NCBI GenBank assembly: GCA_022711595.1 | Contig: JAKLET010000022.1 | Coordinates: 1 to 64,000, forward strand | Reading direction: 5' to 3' | Source of the DNA: Deltaproteobacteria bacterium | GTDB lineage: Bacteria > Desulfobacterota > Syntrophorhabdia > Syntrophorhabdales > Syntrophorhabdaceae | Length of the DNA: 64,000 nt | In this document: positions 60,406 to 64,000 of the stretch, one piece after another | How positions within the stretch are numbered: position 1 is the first letter of the stretch | How the letters are laid out: every line of letters starts with the position of its first letter | Position numbers and translations under genes: made by a program | Notes under the pieces: model-generated | What the model was told of the DNA's origin: nothing | The model's input: the letters and a program-made list of their open reading frames with translations, nothing else | Databases searched by the model: none

Positions 60406-62205
60406 ATGAAGGGGATCACGAAGGACATAATCTTTGTTGTAGTCATGGGCGTCTTCGGTGTTGCTGCCGGTCTGGGCATTACTTCCATCCTGTCGGCAAT
60501 CGCCATGCCAAGCACCGCAGACCTTCTCCTGACAGTAAAAGAAAAGATCGACTATGAGGCCGCACAGACCGGCTTTCTCTTTTTCCTGGGAACGCATGCA
60601 AGTATACTGCTTTGGATCCTTATCGCCTTCACGGTCATCGCCTTTTTCATAGTCCTTATCGAGCTGAACCCTAATTTTTCGTCAATGAAAAAGGATAAGA
60701 CCAATAGAAAAAAGGTTGTCGTTGTTGTCCTTTCGGGCGCCGTCCTCTTCGTGATCCTTGCGGTCATTCAGGCACGGGTGCCCCTTTCGTTCATTTCGGG
60801 AATCGCCCCGGCTTTTATTCCGGACTCCAATATTGCTTACGGGTTCATGATGGTCATCGTATCCGGGGCGCTCTGGCTGGTTGTGGGCGAGATGGGCTGG
60901 GCGGGTGATTTCTCTTCCTGGGGGTTTGACAATGCGGAGGTGACCTCCCGGGGACCAAGGATAGCCGGGGCCTTTTTCATGGGTGCCGTCTGCGGGGGTA
61001 TCGCCTATTTCTTCTTCCTTCTTTTCAATTGGTCCTTCAACAAGTACTTTCTTCTCGTGTCCGAGGTACTGGGCGGATCAAACGAGCCCACACTCCACGG
61101 CTGGCAGCTGCTTGCCAACGCGCTCGTGTTCCTTCTCGGGTTTTCCTTTGCCATCATCGCCGGCTTCGTCACCGTCCTTGCGCCAAAGCGGATGACGTTC
61201 AAGGCCCGCCTCATACGGCTCGTCATCCCCGCCATCCTCCTTGCCGTCTATGCTCCGGTCATAGGGGGCACATATCACGATGCCGTCGTGCGTTATGACC
61301 TTAACAAAAAAAACCTCGCCGAGGCGGCTGGAATACCCGAAAAAGGCCAGACGAGCAAAACCGTGGTCCTCTTTCTCCCTGAAAAGCCCGCCATCCAGGA
61401 GTGGCGCATGGAAGCCTCGGGGAACGGTCTCATGATATACAATAACACCTACGCCCTCTCCCCGGAGAACATTAATAAACTCGGTGATTATCTTGCACGG
61501 CACAAGGATGGCTCGATCTTTTTTTATGCCGGCCGTGACGCTGTCATGAAGGGGCACTACATGCTCTTTGAGGCCGCAAAAGGCACCGGGCAGATGTTCA
61601 TAAACGCCCGTTCCCAGATCCTCGCCAGGATGGTTTTCTTGAGTCGCCTGCGCTGGCTGCCAGTTACGGCGGAAAACGAGAAATACCTGAGGTCCTTTGC
61701 CGACGAGACAATGTGGCATGCGGGCAAGAATGCTTCTCTGAGGATGGCCGAGGGATTCATGCACTTCGGCAGGACCGAGGAGGCAAAGACCTGGGCAGAC
61801 AAGGCAAAGGCAAAGGGCGCCGACCTGACAAAGTCAACGATCCTTACTGAACCCGTTCTTACGAACGCAACGGTAACAGGGACAATAAAGCTCAACGGGA
61901 CACCGCTCGAAGGAAAAAAAATCGCCCTCTTCCCATACAAGCCGAACATGAAACAGATCGATCCTAAAAGCTTGCTCAGCGGCCTTCCCATCGATTCGAA
62001 GACAACTGATCCTGCCGGCAGGTTCGAGTTCACGAATCTCGGCAAGGGCGAGTACGTTCTTGCCGTCATGACCGAGAAAGAGGAGGTGCCGTTCAAGGTT
62101 CCGGCGGGCGGTCTCAACATAGAGAACGCCCCTGCCGTTATAACCCTCGACGCGGCGGCAGCGGCAAAGAACCTTGGAGATATCAACTTAATAGTGCGGA
62201 AATGA
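60406..62205 (+). CDS. multispanning membrane protein with C-terminal periplasmic domain
   Basis: 599 residues from ATG 60406 with GGAGG upstream. About seven membrane helices in residues 8-295, then a soluble C-terminal half ending in a carboxypeptidase-regulatory-like beta sandwich (TGTIKLNGTPLEGKKIALFPYKP..DPAGRFEFTNLGKGEYVLAVM, about 505-575). No family recognised. Follows the M48 gene by 37 nt; co-directional and co-exported with the proteases, so a shared envelope role is likely. Confidence 0.8.
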   Translation: MKGITKDIIFVVVMGVFGVAAGLGITSILSAIAMPSTADLLLTVKEKIDYEAAQTGFLFFLGTHASILLWILIAFTVIAFFIVLIELNPNFSSMKKDKTNRKKVVVVVLSGAVLFVILAVIQARVPLSFISGIAPAFIPDSNIAYGFMMVIVSGALWLVVGEMGWAGDFSSWGFDNAEVTSRGPRIAGAFFMGAVCGGIAYFFFLLFNWSFNKYFLLVSEVLGGSNEPTLHGWQLLANALVFLLGFSFAIIAGFVTVLAPKRMTFKARLIRLVIPAILLAVYAPVIGGTYHDAVVRYDLNKKNLAEAAGIPEKGQTSKTVVLFLPEKPAIQEWRMEASGNGLMIYNNTYALSPENINKLGDYLARHKDGSIFFYAGRDAVMKGHYMLFEAAKGTGQMFINARSQILARMVFLSRLRWLPVTAENEKYLRSFADETMWHAGKNASLRMAEGFMHFGRTEEAKTWADKAKAKGADLTKSTILTEPVLTNATVTGTIKLNGTPLEGKKIALFPYKPNMKQIDPKSLLSGLPIDSKTTDPAGRFEFTNLGKGEYVLAVMTEKEEVPFKVPAGGLNIENAPAVITLDAAAAAKNLGDINLIVRK

Positions 62206-62222
62206 GCCCTTTCTTCCGAGGT

Positions 62223-62717
62223 TTATTTCCTGCCTTTTTCTTCCACGGTGAACCGGGCGAGGGGCTGCCTCTCGTCGGAGAACGTCAGCGTGTTTCCGGT
62301 GATCCCATAGGTGCGTGTCTTCTGGAGCATATCCATGAACCCGATCTCAATAAAACTAAGGCCTTCAGGCCCATGGCAGGCCATCTTTGTCGAGGTCATG
62401 CCGCGAAAAACAAGAAGGCTCCCTTTCAGTACATAACCCCCGGAGAAGTTGTTGCACCCGTTCAGGCCGCTTGCTTCTTTCTTTGACACGTTGAGAACAA
62501 TAAAGGGCCGACTGGCATTTTTGGGCATTTCCACGGCTTTGCCATCCAATTCCACAAGATACCATTTCTGGCCTTCCAGGCGGGCTGTGCTGACTGTGCT
62601 TTCGCCTGCCGGAGCCGGCTTGGCCCCTTTTCTCCAACGCGAGCATGACGTGAAGATCAAACCAAGACATAAAACAATGACGATGACCGCGGCCAATGAA
62701 GCTTTGCGTGACCTCAT
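62223..62717 (-). CDS. META-domain lipoprotein (HslJ-like)
   Basis: 164 residues. Lipobox FTSC (Cys25) and a META domain (about 45-160: WYLVELDGKAV, SGLNGCNNFSGGY, KMACHGPE..IEIGFMDML). META/HslJ proteins are envelope proteins linked to stress and antibiotic tolerance; mechanism unknown. Convergent with the membrane-protein gene. Confidence 0.9.
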   Translation of the reverse strand: MRSRKASLAAVIVIVLCLGLIFTSCSRWRKGAKPAPAGESTVSTARLEGQKWYLVELDGKAVEMPKNASRPFIVLNVSKKEASGLNGCNNFSGGYVLKGSLLVFRGMTSTKMACHGPEGLSFIEIGFMDMLQKTRTYGITGNTLTFSDERQPLARFTVEEKGRK

Positions 62718-62905
62718 GATTATCTCCTTTTTATCCCTGTCTGCCTCATTCCATTACCATCTTACACCACTTCCCGCACTCTTTTCATCATATTCTGCTC
62801 TAAATATAGCCTGTCCGGTGGCCCCCCTTTTTAAAAAAGATATGAGGGTAAATATTGCCGAATTGAAACGTCGCGGTGTAAATGATAGTATGATATACAG
62901 TTTTT

Positions 62906-63697
62906 ATGACTCTGACAAGAACAGCAGCCTTCCTTGTTTTTATCTCCCTCTTGGCCTTTTTCCCGTGCGGCGCGGGCCACGCACAGGCGACAGGGCCAAG
63001 GCCGGAGAAGCTTACGGTCGTTTACACCCAGTGGAACCCTTACACATACCGGGAGAGCGACACTGCAAAAGGCTTCGAGATCGACATCTTCAGGGCCGTC
63101 ATGAACAGGATGGGGGTCAAGGCCGAATTCCGGCAATTCCCCTTCAAACGATGTATGAAGATGCTCGAGGACGGGAACGCCCAGGCGCTCATTTCGATCC
63201 TCAAGACAAAGCAGCGCGAGAGATTCACAGTATTTCCCGAAGAACACATCAGCATCTCCAGAACACTTTTTTTTACAAAAACGGGAAGTGACATCGAATA
63301 CGGGGGATCCCTGAAAAACCTTCAGAGATATACCATAGGCGTCATCGCCGGTTTCAGCTACGGAAAGGCATTCGACAGCGCGTCGTACCTGAAAAAGGAA
63401 GAGGTTGTCGACGCAGAAAGGCTCATCAACATGGTCATCGGCGGCAGGTACGATCTGGGCGTCGAGAACCAGGCCGTGGTCCGGGGAACCGCCCGCAAAC
63501 TCGGCGTTGAACGATCGATACGCTTCCTTAGCCCCCCGGTTCATACCCGGAAACTTTTTGTGGGTTTTTCAAGGGCATCGGGCCTGCAAAAATTCGCGTC
63601 TCAGTTCTCCGCGGCCCTGGCGCAGTTTAAAACGACCGACGAATACAAGGCGATACTGCAAAGGTACGGGATCGCCCACTCCGATATGTCCCAGTAG
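62906..63697 (+). CDS. periplasmic substrate-binding protein (SBP_bac_3 type)
   Basis: 263 residues with signal peptide to about 27. WNPYTYRE, GFEIDIFRAVMNRMGV, MLEDGNAQALIS, the mid-protein hinge and YDLGVENQAVV are typical of amino-acid-type periplasmic binding proteins. No ABC permease follows; instead a membrane sensor gene starts 139 nt downstream, so it may feed a signalling protein rather than a transporter. ATG has no strong ribosome-binding site. Confidence 0.9.
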   Translation: MTLTRTAAFLVFISLLAFFPCGAGHAQATGPRPEKLTVVYTQWNPYTYRESDTAKGFEIDIFRAVMNRMGVKAEFRQFPFKRCMKMLEDGNAQALISILKTKQRERFTVFPEEHISISRTLFFTKTGSDIEYGGSLKNLQRYTIGVIAGFSYGKAFDSASYLKKEEVVDAERLINMVIGGRYDLGVENQAVVRGTARKLGVERSIRFLSPPVHTRKLFVGFSRASGLQKFASQFSAALAQFKTTDEYKAILQRYGIAHSDMSQ

Positions 63698-63836
63698 GAG
63701 CGGGTCCTTGAGGTTAACTTTTCTGTGCAACGCTCCGATAAACAATGTGGAGAAGTCTTCAATGAAACCGCCGCGGCCTGCCCCGCCGGAACATGCAGGA
63801 CCGTTTCGCACCCGGCTGTCGGAAGAGAAATAATAC

Positions 63837-64000
63837 GTGGACATATTTAAAAGAAAGATCCTTGCCAAGCTCATTATCATACTGATCGCCGTCCTCTTTG
63901 CCATCAGCCTTCCTTCCCTCTTCTACCTCAACAAAAAAAGTGCGGACGCGCTCAGGGCTAACCTTGACGAGACCATATTGAACCTGAGGGAGGTTTCCCG
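63837..64000 (+). CDS. membrane sensor protein (N-terminal fragment, runs off the window)
   Basis: GTG 63837 with GGAAGAG upstream opens a frame to the window edge: a short basic N-terminus, a membrane helix (about 8-30, LAKLIIILIAVLFAISLPSLFYL) and a helical extracytoplasmic start (KKSADALRANLDETILNLREV). It looks like the beginning of a histidine kinase, cyclase or chemoreceptor-type sensor. A 23-codon frame (63762-63833) just upstream, with GGAG, may be a coupled leader peptide. Confidence 0.6.
   Translation, partial: MDIFKRKILAKLIIILIAVLFAISLPSLFYLNKKSADALRANLDETILNLREVS

Overview
The window reads as a chromosomal segment of a Gram-negative, strictly anaerobic bacterium, most likely a deltaproteobacterial lineage (Desulfobacterota, Syntrophorhabdus-like). 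This is inferred from the LolCD lipoprotein exporter, the redox repressor Rex, a benzoyl-CoA reductase / 2-hydroxyacyl-CoA dehydratase type gene pair, complete housekeeping operons, and the absence of phage or transposon genes. No rRNA, tRNA, CRISPR array or insertion sequence was seen. The species cannot be fixed from the sequence alone.

Layout. 0-3.3 kb: the 5' part of a PilB/GspE-type ATPase with an N-terminal cyclic-nucleotide-binding domain, then a MoxR ATPase / VWA protein pair behind a consensus promoter. 3.4-6.1 kb: two paralogous aminotransferases behind what looks like a complete phenylalanine/tyrosine attenuator: promoter, leader peptide with a YFYFFFF run, and mutually exclusive antiterminator and terminator stems. 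6.1-7.7 kb: rex-DUF350-bioD. 8.2-15.7 kb: one long minus-strand operon, maf-yggS-argH-Fn3 lipoprotein-lysA-dapF-dapA-dapB, making lysine/diaminopimelate and arginine. 15.8-18.7 kb: cutA and the BcrC/BcrB-like pair with a perfect TTGACA-17-TATAAT promoter. 18.8-27.2 kb: an orphan DppC-type permease, then a sensory block made of a B12-type radical SAM protein, a secreted FecR protein, a CHASE2 adenylate cyclase and, divergently, a secreted WD40-caspase protein. 27.2-33.3 kb: lolCD, a MORN/YwqK protein with an Rnk-like protein, TIGR04076, a BrnTA toxin-antitoxin pair and a divergent YchF-like protein. 33.8-39.0 kb: comM, mannose-1-phosphate guanylyltransferase, sirtuin, P1 peptidase and purE. 39.1-51.9 kb: a Crp/Fnr regulator, a giant cyclic beta-1,2-glucan synthase, an HD-GYP protein, an AI-2E-type permease, YtxH and DUF948. 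52.3-56.3 kb: a flavoprotein, a TtcA-like enzyme, cysteine synthase and two small membrane proteins. 56.6-62.2 kb: a plus-strand run of exported proteins (trypsin-like protease, unknown, M48-TPR protease, large membrane protein). The end holds a META lipoprotein, a periplasmic binding protein and the start of a membrane sensor.

Three features stand out. First, the Phe/Tyr attenuator ahead of the aminotransferases, which assigns them to aromatic amino acid metabolism. Second, a set of intergenic arrays built from degenerate 7-bp or 9-bp words, usually arranged as inverted arms. Most abut stop codons within about 2-12 nt; the words differ between loci but match between the two arms of one locus. 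Third, near-identical GTGA-N6-TCA(C/T) palindromes directly after the -10 boxes of the two strongest promoters (moxR and the BcrC/BcrB-like pair). A possible cAMP theme links the CHASE2 cyclase, the cNMP-binding PilB and the Crp-family regulator.
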